A stretch of DNA of 64,000 nt from Planktosalinus sp963977065 (GTDB taxonomy: Bacteria > Bacteroidota > Bacteroidia > Flavobacteriales > Flavobacteriaceae): NCBI GenBank assembly GCA_963977065.1, contig CAXBNF010000007.1, positions 47,618 to 111,617 of the forward strand. The letters are read 5' to 3'. Below, piece after piece: positions 18,535 to 26,900 of the stretch. Each line of letters begins with the position of its first letter. The first letter of the stretch is position 1. The position numbers were made by a program, and so were the translations under genes. The notes under the pieces were generated by a model. That model saw only the letters and a program-made list of their open reading frames with translations, searched no databases and was not told the origin of the DNA.

Positions 18535-18577
18535 TTTCGCTTTAAGCGAAACCACAATATGAAAGCCCATAATGGGC
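18535..18577 (+). other. Two small hairpins between the transketolase halves
   Basis: TTTCGC-TTTAA-GCGAAA (about 18535-18551) and GCCCAT-A-ATGGGC (about 18565-18577) can both fold in the intercistronic RNA. Neither has a T-run, so they are unlikely to terminate. They may stabilise or process the message; this is inference. Confidence 0.45.
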
Positions 18578-18646
18578 ATTAAAAAGTTGGTTAATACCAA
18601 TCGAACTGAAGAAAGCCAAAACAATGATTAATAAATTTTTGCATAG

Positions 18647-19600
18647 ATGAAGAAATACACAAACACAGGAAATAAAGACACCCGCAGCGGATTTGGAGAT
18701 GGAATGACCCAATTAGGAAAAACCAACCCCAATGTAGTAGCGCTCTGTGCAGATTTAACCGGTTCCTTGAAAATGGATGAATTTCAGGCAAACCACCCGA
18801 AACGTTTTTTTCAAATTGGAATAGCAGAAGCTAATATGATGGGAATCGCTGCCGGATTAACCATTGGTGGAAAAATTCCGTTTACCGGAACATTTGCCAA
18901 TTTCTCCACAGGAAGAGTCTATGACCAAATAAGACAAAGTATCGCTTACAGCGGAAAAAATGTAAAGATTTGTGCATCTCACGCCGGAGTAACACTTGGC
19001 GAGGATGGTGCCACACACCAAATTCTTGAAGATATTGGATTGATGAAAATGCTTCCTGGCATGACCGTTATCAATACCTGTGACTATAATCAAACAAAAG
19101 CAGCAACATTAGCAATTGCTGAACACAAAGGTCCTGTTTATTTACGCTTTGGAAGACCCAGCGTTGCCAATTTCACTCCTGAAGATCAAACATTTGAAAT
19201 AGGAAAAGCAGTGCATTTAATTGAAGGTACTGATGTTACCATCGTTGCTACCGGGCATTTAGTCTGGGAAGCCATTCTCGCTGCAGAGACACTTGAAAAA
19301 CAAGGCATCAGTGCTGAAGTAATAAACATTCATACCATTAAGCCTCTTGACAATGAAGCCATCATCAATAGCGTAAAGAAAACCGGCTGCATTGTCACTG
19401 CTGAAGAACACAACTATTTAGGTGGTCTTGGAGAAAGTGTGGCGCGTGTATTGGCTGAAAACCACCCAACACCTCAGGAGTTTGTGGCTACTCAAGACAC
19501 TTTTGGTGAATCAGGAACTCCGGCTCAATTGATGGAAAAGTATGGATTGAACGCTGAAGCAATCGTTCAAAAAGTACTGCATGTAATGAAACGAAAATAG
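18647..19600 (+). CDS. Transketolase, C-terminal (pyrimidine-binding) subunit
   Basis: A 317-residue subunit. It shows RSGFGDGMTQLGKTNPNVV, the Glu-containing FFQIGIAEANMMGIAAGLTIGG of the pyrimidine-binding domain, SHAGVTLGEDGATHQILEDI and a C-terminal transketolase domain (HTIKPLDNEAIINS). It pairs with the subunit encoded just upstream to form the active site. It ends 55 bp before a strong bidirectional terminator that also serves the convergent rpmE2. Confidence 0.95.
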   Translation: MKKYTNTGNKDTRSGFGDGMTQLGKTNPNVVALCADLTGSLKMDEFQANHPKRFFQIGIAEANMMGIAAGLTIGGKIPFTGTFANFSTGRVYDQIRQSIAYSGKNVKICASHAGVTLGEDGATHQILEDIGLMKMLPGMTVINTCDYNQTKAATLAIAEHKGPVYLRFGRPSVANFTPEDQTFEIGKAVHLIEGTDVTIVATGHLVWEAILAAETLEKQGISAEVINIHTIKPLDNEAIINSVKKTGCIVTAEEHNYLGGLGESVARVLAENHPTPQEFVATQDTFGESGTPAQLMEKYGLNAEAIVQKVLHVMKRK

Positions 19601-19654
19601 AGTTTCACACCTGGTTTCTATAAATTCATTTTATAAAACCATTTAAATAGACAT

Positions 19655-19690
19655 AAAAAAAACTGCCTTTGAACAAGGCAGTTTTTTTTA
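19655..19690. terminator. Bidirectional terminator between transketolase and rpmE2
   Basis: AACTGCCTT (19661-19669) pairs with AAGGCAGTT (19675-19683), flanked by seven or more A on the left and T on the right, so it works on both strands. Confidence 0.92.
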
Positions 19691-19712
19691 TTTAGTAAAT
19701 GAAAATATTTAC

Positions 19713-19964
19713 TTATTTCTTGAATTTAGAATACTTATTCTTGAATTTATCAATACGACCTGCAGTATCAACCAATTTAGATTTGCCGGTGTAGTATGGA
19801 TGTGAAGTTCTTGAGATTTCCAATTTCACTAAAGGATACTCAACACCATCTACTTCAATCGTTTCTTTGGTGTCTGCAGTAGATTTCGTTAAAAATACAT
19901 CTTCATTAGACATGTCTTTGAAGGCTACTAATCTATAGTTTTCCGGGTGAATTCCTTGTTTCAT
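19713..19964 (-). CDS. rpmE2: 50S ribosomal protein L31, type B
   Basis: An 83-residue protein beginning MKQGIHPENYRLVAFKDMSN, with SHPYYTGKSKLVDTAGRIDKF near the end. It is the type B (cysteine-free, zinc-independent) L31, recognisable by the absence of the CxxC pair and by its length. L31 sits in the bridge between ribosomal subunits. The gene is monocistronic between the shared terminator and its own leader. Confidence 0.96.
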   Translation of the reverse strand: MKQGIHPENYRLVAFKDMSNEDVFLTKSTADTKETIEVDGVEYPLVKLEISRTSHPYYTGKSKLVDTAGRIDKFKNKYSKFKK

Positions 19965-20153
19965 GTTATATTGCTTTAAAATCGTCTCTATTTTGAGGTT
20001 GCAAATTTAAGTATATTTTTGATATGAACAATAAAAGTTTTAGAAAAAATCGGAGATTTAAAATTTTAATGATGAGTTTGTCAGCTTCGTGAGAATTATC
20101 TGTAACGATTTTCTATATTTGTGTACTAACTTTCCAAACTAAATAAACTCATT

Positions 20154-20678
20154 ATGGAAAATCAAAAATCTTCTTTAAAACAAATTGCTCTTAATTATGG
20201 TTTATTATTAGCGCTTGTTTCAATTCTATTATTGGTTGTGATGTATGTAGCAAACATCTCCCAAAACTGGATGTTAAGCACTTTAGGCTTTATCATAACT
20301 ATTTATCTTTTATTCACTGCCATTAAAACATTCAAAAACGGGAATGGAGGTTTTTTAAGTCTTGGTGAAGCATTAAAAGTGGGATTAGCGACTGCTTTAA
20401 TCGCCGGAATTGTAAGTGCCTTTTACTCCTATATACATTACACTTTTATATACCCTGAGTATATAGATATTGTTATCAATGAAGCAAGAGATCAAATAGC
20501 AGAACAAAGCCAAGGAATGACAGAGGAACAAATGGAACAAGCAATTGGTTTTACCAAATCATTTACCACTCCTTTTATGATGTCAACTTTTTCATTGATT
20601 GGAAGTCTATTTTTTGGTTTTATTATTTCTTTAGTTTCGGGACTTATTCTTAAAAGAACAGATCCAAACCAAATGTAA
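20154..20678 (+). CDS. DUF4199-family membrane protein
   Basis: A 174-residue protein with four predicted membrane helices (about 12-32, 40-57, 73-95 and 140-166) and an acidic/Gln-rich periplasmic or cytoplasmic stretch between the third and fourth. I recognise the order 'DUF4199 protein, then GT2 glycosyltransferase' as common in Flavobacteriaceae; only 3 bp separate the two genes here, so they are surely co-transcribed. The function is unknown; an accessory role to the glycosyltransferase is inferred from context. A TATATTTG -7-like box lies at 20114-20121. Confidence 0.85.
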   Translation: MENQKSSLKQIALNYGLLLALVSILLLVVMYVANISQNWMLSTLGFIITIYLLFTAIKTFKNGNGGFLSLGEALKVGLATALIAGIVSAFYSYIHYTFIYPEYIDIVINEARDQIAEQSQGMTEEQMEQAIGFTKSFTTPFMMSTFSLIGSLFFGFIISLVSGLILKRTDPNQM

Positions 20679-20681
20679 TTT

Positions 20682-21632
20682 ATGAACTTATCCATCATCA
20701 TTCCCCTTCTCAATGAAGAGGAATCAATTAATGAATTATACCATTGGATTGCAAACGTTATGCAGTCCAATGGTTTTTCTTATGAAGTGATTTTTATTGA
20801 TGATGGCAGTTCTGATGGCTCATGGGAAGTGATATCCTCACTTTCAAATAACTCTCCCAATGTAAAAGGAATTCGGTTTTTGAGGAATTTTGGAAAATCA
20901 CAGGCGCTCCACGCCGGTTTTGCAAAGGCCCAAGGCGAAGTAATTATCACGATGGATGCCGACCTGCAAGACAACCCCGAAGAGATTCCTGAATTATATA
21001 AACTTATTAAGGACGAAAACCTCGACCTGGTTTCTGGTTGGAAAAAGAAACGATTTGACAACACATTCTCAAAAAACCTACCCTCCAAACTTTTTAATTA
21101 TGCTGCGCGACAAACATCCGGAGTGAAATTACACGATTTCAATTGCGGACTGAAAGCTTATAGAAAAGATGTAGTGAAAAATATTGAAGTTACCGGTGAG
21201 ATGCACCGCTACATACCGGTGCTGGCAAAAAATGCTGGTTTTTCTAAAATAGGTGAAAAGATAGTTCAACATCAGGCTCGAAAATATGGTAGTACAAAAT
21301 TTGGTGTAAATCGTTTTATGAATGGTTTTCTTGATTTAATAACCATTTGGTTTTTAAGCCGTTTTGGCAAACAACCTATGCACCTCTTTGGTGCCTGGGG
21401 TGCTTTGATACTTTTTGTGGGCTTTCTATTAACTGTCTATCTGGGTGTTGACAAACTCTTCCTCCATCCCGATGGCAGATTGCTCACAGAACGACCTCAA
21501 TTTTATGTTGCACTTGTAGCAATGATTATTGGTTCACAACTTTTTCTTGCCGGTTTTCTTGGCGAAATCATCCTTAGAAACAACAAACACAAAGAAAATT
21601 ACAAAATAAGAGAAGAAATCAATTTGGATTAA
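20682..21632 (+). CDS. GT2-family, DPM1/GtrB-like membrane glycosyltransferase
   Basis: A 316-residue protein. A GT-A domain (residues 1 to about 230) has SIIIPLLNEEESI, FIDDGSSDGSW and the nucleotide/metal motif MDADLQDNPEEI. Two C-terminal helices (about 240-265 and 275-300) anchor it. Enzymes of this shape transfer a sugar to a polyprenyl phosphate (as GtrB and dolichol-phosphate-mannose synthase do). The acceptor and sugar here are not determined. It follows the DUF4199 gene and precedes a phosphohexomutase, which would fit a sugar-supply role. Confidence 0.9.
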   Translation: MNLSIIIPLLNEEESINELYHWIANVMQSNGFSYEVIFIDDGSSDGSWEVISSLSNNSPNVKGIRFLRNFGKSQALHAGFAKAQGEVIITMDADLQDNPEEIPELYKLIKDENLDLVSGWKKKRFDNTFSKNLPSKLFNYAARQTSGVKLHDFNCGLKAYRKDVVKNIEVTGEMHRYIPVLAKNAGFSKIGEKIVQHQARKYGSTKFGVNRFMNGFLDLITIWFLSRFGKQPMHLFGAWGALILFVGFLLTVYLGVDKLFLHPDGRLLTERPQFYVALVAMIIGSQLFLAGFLGEIILRNNKHKENYKIREEINLD

Positions 21633-21696
21633 CGATTCCCTAACATCCAAGTATCCTCTAGTTTATTTACCTTTGCTTTTTAATTTTTGCTTCAAA

Positions 21697-23424
21697 ATGA
21701 TTTATATCAAACCCGAAATACTCGAGAAAGTCAATCAATGGCTCACACCAACTTTTGATGAAAAAACTCAAAATCAAATCAAAGATTTAATCGCTTTTAA
21801 CCCCAAAGAGCTGGAAGAAAGTTTTTATAAAAATATTGAATTTGGCACAGGTGGTATGCGAGGTATTGTGGGTGTGGGTGATAACCGTATTAATAAATAC
21901 ACCCTAGGCAAAAACACCCAAGGCCTTTCAAATTATATCAAAACAAAATTTCCCGGTGAGCAACACAAAGTAGCCATTGCCTATGACTGCCGCCACAACA
22001 GCAAGGAACTCGCAAAAGTGGTCGCTGATGTTTTTTCGGCAAATGATATTGAAGTGTTTTTGTTTTCAGATTTACGACCCACACCGGAACTTTCCTTTGC
22101 GGTCACCCATTTAAATTGCCACGCCGGTATTGTGCTCACAGCATCACACAACCCGCCGGAATACAATGGATACAAAGTCTATTGGAGCGATGGTGGCCAA
22201 CTGGTCCCTCCTCAGGACGTAGAAATTATTGCGGAAATTAATTCGTTAAATTTTGAGGATATCCGCTTTACAGCGAAAGAACATCTCATCCATTACATCG
22301 ATCAGGAAATTGACGAGGCCTTTATTAATAAATCTATTCAAACGGGAAGCTTTGGCACTTCAAAAAAAGCAAAAGAAAATCTAAAGATCGTTTTTACGTC
22401 TCTACATGGTACATCCATTACTTTAATTCCGGAAGTATTAAAAAGAGCCGGTTATACAAATTTACATATCGTTCAGGAACAAGCCGAACCCAATGGCGAT
22501 TTTCCAACGGTCGTCTCTCCCAATCCTGAAGAACCGGAAGCTTTAAAAATGGCCATCAAATTGGCAAACAACATACAAGCAGATATCGTTATTGGTACCG
22601 ACCCTGATGGAGACCGTTTGGGCGTTGCAGTGAGAAATCCCGCCGGAGAAATGACAATTCTCAATGGAAATCAAACAATGTCGCTTATGAGTGACTTTTT
22701 ATTGAACTTTCATTCAAAAAATAACAGTTTGCAAGGCAATGCGTTTGTTGCATCCACCATTGTTTCAACACCCATGATGGAAAAAATTGCAAAACATTAC
22801 AACTCAGAATGTAAAGTGGGACTCACAGGTTTCAAATGGATTGCAAAAATGATTAAAGACCATCCAGACCAACAATTTATTGGCGGTGGTGAAGAAAGCT
22901 TTGGGTATATGGTTAGTGATTTTGTGAGAGACAAAGATGCGGTTACAGCAACTTTACTCGCTTGTGAAATGGCTGCACAGCAAAAAGAAAATGGAAACAC
23001 CTTGTTAGACTATCTAAATCAGCTGTTTCTTAAACATGGTTATTATAAAGAACATTTGGTTTCACTCGTTAAAAAAGGCATAGAAGGAAGTCAGGAAATC
23101 AAACAAATGATGATTGACTTAAGAGCAAACCCATTCACTGAAATAAGTAGTTCAAAAGTAATTCAGGTTGATGATTATCAAACCGGAATTTCTAAAAATT
23201 TGATTTCCAAAAAGGAAGAGAAAATTGAATTGCCTTTTTCAAATGTATTGATCTATACCACTGAAGACGGCACCAAAGTAGCCGCAAGACCCAGTGGCAC
23301 CGAACCCAAAATCAAGTTTTATATTAGTGTAAATAGTCCGTTACAATCTTTAAAAGAGTTGAATCAAGTTTCAGAAAAACTAACTGAGAAAATGAATGGG
23401 ATTGTAAAGTCATTAGGGATTTAA
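21697..23424 (+). CDS. Phosphohexomutase (phosphoglucomutase/phosphomannomutase family)
   Basis: A 575-residue alpha-D-phosphohexomutase with all four signature loops: TASHNPPEYNGYKVYW (phosphoserine loop), GTDPDGDRLG (metal loop), GGGEESFGYM (sugar loop) and RPSGTEPKIKFY (phosphate loop). It interconverts hexose 1- and 6-phosphates for glycan precursors and glycogen; glucose versus mannose preference is not readable. The frame is open to a TTG at 21673, but the ATG at 21697 (MIYIKPEILEKV) fits the family N-terminus. A TACCTTTG -7-like box at 21668-21675 also argues for the downstream start. Confidence 0.95.
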   Translation: MIYIKPEILEKVNQWLTPTFDEKTQNQIKDLIAFNPKELEESFYKNIEFGTGGMRGIVGVGDNRINKYTLGKNTQGLSNYIKTKFPGEQHKVAIAYDCRHNSKELAKVVADVFSANDIEVFLFSDLRPTPELSFAVTHLNCHAGIVLTASHNPPEYNGYKVYWSDGGQLVPPQDVEIIAEINSLNFEDIRFTAKEHLIHYIDQEIDEAFINKSIQTGSFGTSKKAKENLKIVFTSLHGTSITLIPEVLKRAGYTNLHIVQEQAEPNGDFPTVVSPNPEEPEALKMAIKLANNIQADIVIGTDPDGDRLGVAVRNPAGEMTILNGNQTMSLMSDFLLNFHSKNNSLQGNAFVASTIVSTPMMEKIAKHYNSECKVGLTGFKWIAKMIKDHPDQQFIGGGEESFGYMVSDFVRDKDAVTATLLACEMAAQQKENGNTLLDYLNQLFLKHGYYKEHLVSLVKKGIEGSQEIKQMMIDLRANPFTEISSSKVIQVDDYQTGISKNLISKKEEKIELPFSNVLIYTTEDGTKVAARPSGTEPKIKFYISVNSPLQSLKELNQVSEKLTEKMNGIVKSLGI

Positions 23425-23469
23425 ACAAAAAAGCTACCTTTGAATTGTTATTTAATTCTCAACCGGTAA

Positions 23470-25293
23470 ATGAAATACTTCAAAAAAATTCTTCGCTTTG
23501 CGATTCCTTATAAAAAATATGCGGTTTTAAACATTATCGCCAATATTTTTTATGCACTCTTCAGTACGCTTTCCATGCTCTCCCTTTTCCCGATGATGAA
23601 TGTGCTCTTCGGAAATACAGAGCGACTTGATGTCAAGCCTGAATGGACTGGATTGGGTAAAGCCATAGATTTTGTGGAAGATTCTCTCAACTATTTTGTG
23701 ACTCAAAAATCAAGCGAAGGAGTAGATGATGTTCTTATTTTTATGGTAATTTTGGTAGTGAGCATGTTTTTTATGAAAAATATTTTTAACTACCTGGCAA
23801 TGTACTTCATTACCTTTTTGCGTAACGGGGTATTAAAAGACATTCGCAATGCCATGTATAAAAAAACGGTTGAATTGCCCCTCTCTCATTATTCTGAAAA
23901 ACGAAAAGGAGATACCATCGCAAGAATCACTAGTGATGTTCTTGAAATTCAGCACTCCTTTTTATCTATTTTAGAATTGATTGTAAGAGAACCCCTCACT
24001 ATCATTTTCACTATTGGCGGCATGCTTCTCATAAGTGTCGAGCTCACCCTATTTGTATTTATTTTTATTCCCGTTTCCGGGTTTATCATTTCATTGATTG
24101 GGAAATCGCTCAAGCGAAAATCAGACCGGGTGCAAAAAGAACAAGGTTATTTCCTGTCCATACTTGAAGAAACTCTCGGCGGACTCAAAATCATAAAAGG
24201 CTTTAATGCTGAAAATATCTTTACAAAAAAGTTCAGGGCTTCCACTGATAAATTTTACCACTTTTCAAACAAACTGCTCAACAGGCAAAATCTGGCATCC
24301 CCTGCAAGCGAATTTCTTGGAATTACCGTAATTGCTGTATTACTCTGGTATGGAGGGCGCATGGTGCTTATTGATGAGACACTGAATCCGGCATTATTTA
24401 TTGTTTATATGGGATTGGCTTATCAAATACTAACCCCCGCCAAAGCCATCTCAAAAGCCTCTTACAGCGTTAAAAAAGGAAACGCAGCTGCAGAACGCAT
24501 CCTTGAAATTCTGGAAACTGAAAACAACATTCAGGACAAACCAAATGCGATTGAAAAAAACAATTTTGAAGAATCACTTTCAATTGAAAAACTTTCCTTT
24601 AAATATGAGGATGACTGGGTTTTAAAAAACTTTTCACTTCAGGTAAAAAAAGGGCAAACCATCGCCCTTGTAGGACAAAGCGGAAGCGGAAAAAGCACCA
24701 TTGCCAACCTCCTAACACGTTTTTATGATGTGAATGAAGGGGCTATTAAAATTGACGGTCGTGACATTAGAGATTTAAAACTTCATTCCCTGAGAGGATT
24801 GATGGGGCTGGTCACACAAGACTCTATACTATTCAATGATACCATTAAAGGAAATCTCCTTGTGGGTAAAGAAAATGCAACCAATGAAGAAATCATTGAA
24901 GCACTCAAAATAGCCAATGCATGGGAATTTGTGGAAACACTTCCAAATGTACTGGAAACAAATATAGGAGACAGTGGCAACAAATTAAGCGGCGGACAAA
25001 AACAAAGACTTAGCATTGCTCGGGCAGTATTGAAAAATCCACCCATTATGATTCTTGACGAGGCCACCTCAGCACTCGATACCGAAAGCGAACGCCTGGT
25101 TCAAAATGCCCTTGAAAAAATGATGAAAAACAGAACGTCTATCGTCATCGCCCACAGACTCTCTACCATTCAAAATGCAGATAAAATTATTGTCATGTCC
25201 AAAGGTCAAATTGTAGAGCAGGGAACACATCAGGAATTACTGTCAAACAAAGGTGTTTATTTTGGGCTTATTGAAATGCAATCCTTTGATTAA
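23470..25293 (+). CDS. MsbA-like ABC exporter, fused permease and ATPase
   Basis: A 607-residue half-transporter. The first about 340 residues form a six-helix type I exporter domain. The ATPase follows with Walker A GQSGSGKST at about 398-406, signature LSGGQKQRLSIARA near 508 and Walker B PIMILDEATSALD. A homodimer is expected. By similarity to MsbA it may flip lipid A core or another lipid-linked glycan, though multidrug export cannot be excluded. The start lies 45 bp after the phosphohexomutase with a TACCTTTG -7-like box at 23435-23442, so it may have its own promoter. It ends at a strong terminator. Confidence 0.93.
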   Translation: MKYFKKILRFAIPYKKYAVLNIIANIFYALFSTLSMLSLFPMMNVLFGNTERLDVKPEWTGLGKAIDFVEDSLNYFVTQKSSEGVDDVLIFMVILVVSMFFMKNIFNYLAMYFITFLRNGVLKDIRNAMYKKTVELPLSHYSEKRKGDTIARITSDVLEIQHSFLSILELIVREPLTIIFTIGGMLLISVELTLFVFIFIPVSGFIISLIGKSLKRKSDRVQKEQGYFLSILEETLGGLKIIKGFNAENIFTKKFRASTDKFYHFSNKLLNRQNLASPASEFLGITVIAVLLWYGGRMVLIDETLNPALFIVYMGLAYQILTPAKAISKASYSVKKGNAAAERILEILETENNIQDKPNAIEKNNFEESLSIEKLSFKYEDDWVLKNFSLQVKKGQTIALVGQSGSGKSTIANLLTRFYDVNEGAIKIDGRDIRDLKLHSLRGLMGLVTQDSILFNDTIKGNLLVGKENATNEEIIEALKIANAWEFVETLPNVLETNIGDSGNKLSGGQKQRLSIARAVLKNPPIMILDEATSALDTESERLVQNALEKMMKNRTSIVIAHRLSTIQNADKIIVMSKGQIVEQGTHQELLSNKGVYFGLIEMQSFD

Positions 25294-25304
25294 ATTAATG
25301 ATAT

Positions 25305-25339
25305 AAAAAAAGCGAACCGTCTGGTTCGCTTTTTTTTTT
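25305..25339. terminator. Bidirectional terminator after the ABC exporter and of small-RNA candidate 1
   Basis: AGCGAACC (25311-25318) pairs with GGTTCGCT (25323-25330) across a four-base loop. Ten T follow on the plus strand, serving the ABC exporter, and seven T on the minus strand, serving the RNA candidate just to its right. Confidence 0.93.
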
Positions 25340-25387
25340 GACGCTGCTATATTTGGGGCTCATAACAGCGAAAATATCATATAAATA
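25305..25387 (-). ncRNA. Candidate small RNA 1 (tandem family, GCCCCAA-loop hairpin)
   Basis: On the minus strand a promoter TTTG (25424-25421), 20-bp spacer, TACATTTA (25400-25393) predicts a start near 25387. The RNA then folds a hairpin at 25370-25342: outer stem CGCUG/CAGCG, a U-G wobble, UAU/AUA, loop GAGCCCCAAAU. After a short A-rich linker comes the terminator hairpin at 25330-25311 with a U tail, for about 83 nt in all. It closely parallels candidate 2. No open frame fits. The wobble pair exists only in the minus-strand RNA, which fixes the strand. Identity is unknown; the Flavo-1 Rfam family is one thing to test. Confidence 0.6.
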
Positions 25388-25544
25388 TAGTGTAAATGTA
25401 AATTACTAATTTGAAATAAACAAATAAAAATATACATTTTATCGCGTTTATTTACTTTTTATCGATTTTTATAGCATTTATTTATTTTTATTCCTACAAA
25501 TTTAACAGACTTGAAAATTGTTAATTTTTAGAAATTAAAAATAA

Positions 25545-25582
25545 TGATAAAATAAAAGGCAGGTCTCTAAAGACCTGCCTTT
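25545..25582 (-). terminator. Terminator hairpin of small-RNA candidate 2
   Basis: AAAGGCAGGTCT and AGACCTGCCTTT form a 12-bp perfect stem with a four-base loop. The T-rich tail TTTTATTTTAT is on the minus strand only, so it terminates minus-strand transcription, although no protein gene lies upstream on that strand. Confidence 0.8.
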
Positions 25583-25640
25583 CCCAAACTTGTTAACTAT
25601 TACAATTGGGGCATATAATAGTAAACATAACCGCATAAGA
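25547..25640 (-). ncRNA. Candidate small RNA 2 (tandem family, GCCCCAA-loop hairpin)
   Basis: A minus-strand -7 box TATCTTTA (25653-25646) predicts a start near 25640; the -33 region is only T-rich, so the promoter is weaker than that of candidate 1. The hairpin at 25621-25597 has outer stem CUAUUA/UAAUAG, then a U-G wobble, one A-U pair and the loop UGCCCCAAU. A 14-nt linker leads to the 12-bp terminator stem. The stem bases differ from candidate 1 while pairing, wobble position and the GCCCCAA loop are retained. Length is about 94 nt. No coding potential is seen. Confidence 0.58.
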
Positions 25641-25809
25641 TGTGCTAAAGATACTAAGATTTTTCTTACAAAAAAATATTTTTTGCTTTTTATCGTATTT
25701 TTTTGTGTTTTATCTGTAAAACTGACATTACTATCAAAAAATGTGCTTTTAAATGAAAATGCAAATCAAACTTTTTGAAGTATTTTTAGTCTAAATTAAA
25801 AATCTGGTA

Positions 25810-26352
25810 TTGAGTCAAGAAGACACACTCATAAAAAAACTTCTATCTGAAAAGGAAAAGGATGTAGCTTTTAAAGAATTACTCCATCTTTACAAAGAAC
25901 GCTTGTATTGGCATATAAGAAAAATGGTGCTCAATCACGATGATGCAGATGATGTTTTGCAAAATACCTTCATTAAAGTATATCAAAATATTCAAAATTT
26001 TAAAGGTGAAAGTAAAATCTACTCCTGGATGTATCGCATCGCAACAAATGAGGCAATTACATTCTTAAAAGCAAAAGCAAAGCGAAACAATAACTCTTTA
26101 GAAAAAGAAAAAGATCTCGCTATCAAAAACCTTGAAACTGATGTCTATTTTGAAGGCGATGAAATTCAGTTGAAACTTCAAAAGGCCATTGCCACATTAC
26201 CAGAAAAACAACAACTTGTTTTTAATATGAAGTATTTTGACGAAACTACCTATGATGAACTTTCGGAGATTTTGGAAACCTCTGTAGGTGCTTTAAAGAG
26301 TTCCTATCACATTGCAGTAAAAAAAATCACCAAACACCTAACTGAAAATTAA
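25810..26352 (+). CDS. ECF-type RNA polymerase sigma factor (TTG start)
   Basis: A 180-residue sigma-70-family protein. Region 2 (about 25-95) contains DDADDVLQNTFIKVYQNI and YSWMYRIATNEAITFLK; region 4 (about 120-175) contains LPEKQQLVFNMKYFDETTYDEL. No region 3, so it is of the extracytoplasmic-function group. No ATG lies upstream in frame; a stop is met at 25792, leaving TTG at 25810. It is followed, 34 bp on, by a single-span membrane protein of anti-sigma shape and then a Spy-like periplasmic protein, suggesting an envelope-stress operon. Confidence 0.93.
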   Translation: MSQEDTLIKKLLSEKEKDVAFKELLHLYKERLYWHIRKMVLNHDDADDVLQNTFIKVYQNIQNFKGESKIYSWMYRIATNEAITFLKAKAKRNNNSLEKEKDLAIKNLETDVYFEGDEIQLKLQKAIATLPEKQQLVFNMKYFDETTYDELSEILETSVGALKSSYHIAVKKITKHLTEN

Positions 26353-26386
26353 ACCTTAACTCCTTTTTTGAGTCTAAGAAATAAGA

Positions 26387-26890
26387 ATGAACAACAACAA
26401 ACTACATATAAAAGAACCGGGCTATAAAACTCCAAAAAACTATTTTGAAAAATTGGAAAGTCAAATTATGGAGGAAGTTTCATTGACATCAAAACTGTCA
26501 AAAGAAAACCCCTTTGAGGTTCCTGAAAATTACTTTGATGAACTAGAACATCGCATCCTTAATCAAGCTTCCGGTAAGGAAAAGCAGTCAAAAGTAATTT
26601 CCATTTTTAGAAACAAAATGTTTAGATATGTGGCAGGCATCGCTGCTTTATTGCTGGTATTTTTTTCGATTTTCAAATTGCAACAAACTGTTAGTTCAGA
26701 AACCAATACTATTACACAAATTGAAAGCTACATTGAAAACGGTTTTTTAGACCTCTCTTATCTTGACTATGAAGCGCTTCTTACAGATGAAATGCTAGAA
26801 GATACTTCCTTTATTTCAAATTTAGAACAAGAAGAACTTTTTGAATATTTATCTTATGAAATTGATGAAATCCATTTAACAACAGATTAA
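26387..26890 (+). CDS. Single-span membrane protein, probable anti-sigma factor
   Basis: A 167-residue protein with a soluble N-terminal half containing two similar NYFEKLE/NYFDELE motifs (about residues 18-26 and 46-54), one membrane helix (about 83-102, FRYVAGIAALLLVFFSIFKL) and an acidic C-terminal domain on the far side. There is no obvious zinc anti-sigma HxxxCxxC motif. The position directly after an ECF sigma gene and the topology make a membrane-bound anti-sigma role likely, but this is context-based inference. Confidence 0.75.
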   Translation: MNNNKLHIKEPGYKTPKNYFEKLESQIMEEVSLTSKLSKENPFEVPENYFDELEHRILNQASGKEKQSKVISIFRNKMFRYVAGIAALLLVFFSIFKLQQTVSSETNTITQIESYIENGFLDLSYLDYEALLTDEMLEDTSFISNLEQEELFEYLSYEIDEIHLTTD

Positions 26891-26900
26891 ACCAGAAACA

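Noticed and set aside
17672..19600. Transketolase interrupted by a frameshift
   Set aside because: Both halves have proper ends and starts, each matches a full subunit, and a 129-bp gap with hairpins separates them. Split transketolases are normal in this phylum.
25590..25778. 62-residue plus-strand frame after the ABC exporter
   Set aside because: It runs antisense to small-RNA candidate 2 and its promoter, has no start context, and consists of AT-rich, Phe/Leu/Lys noise. I treat the region as non-coding.
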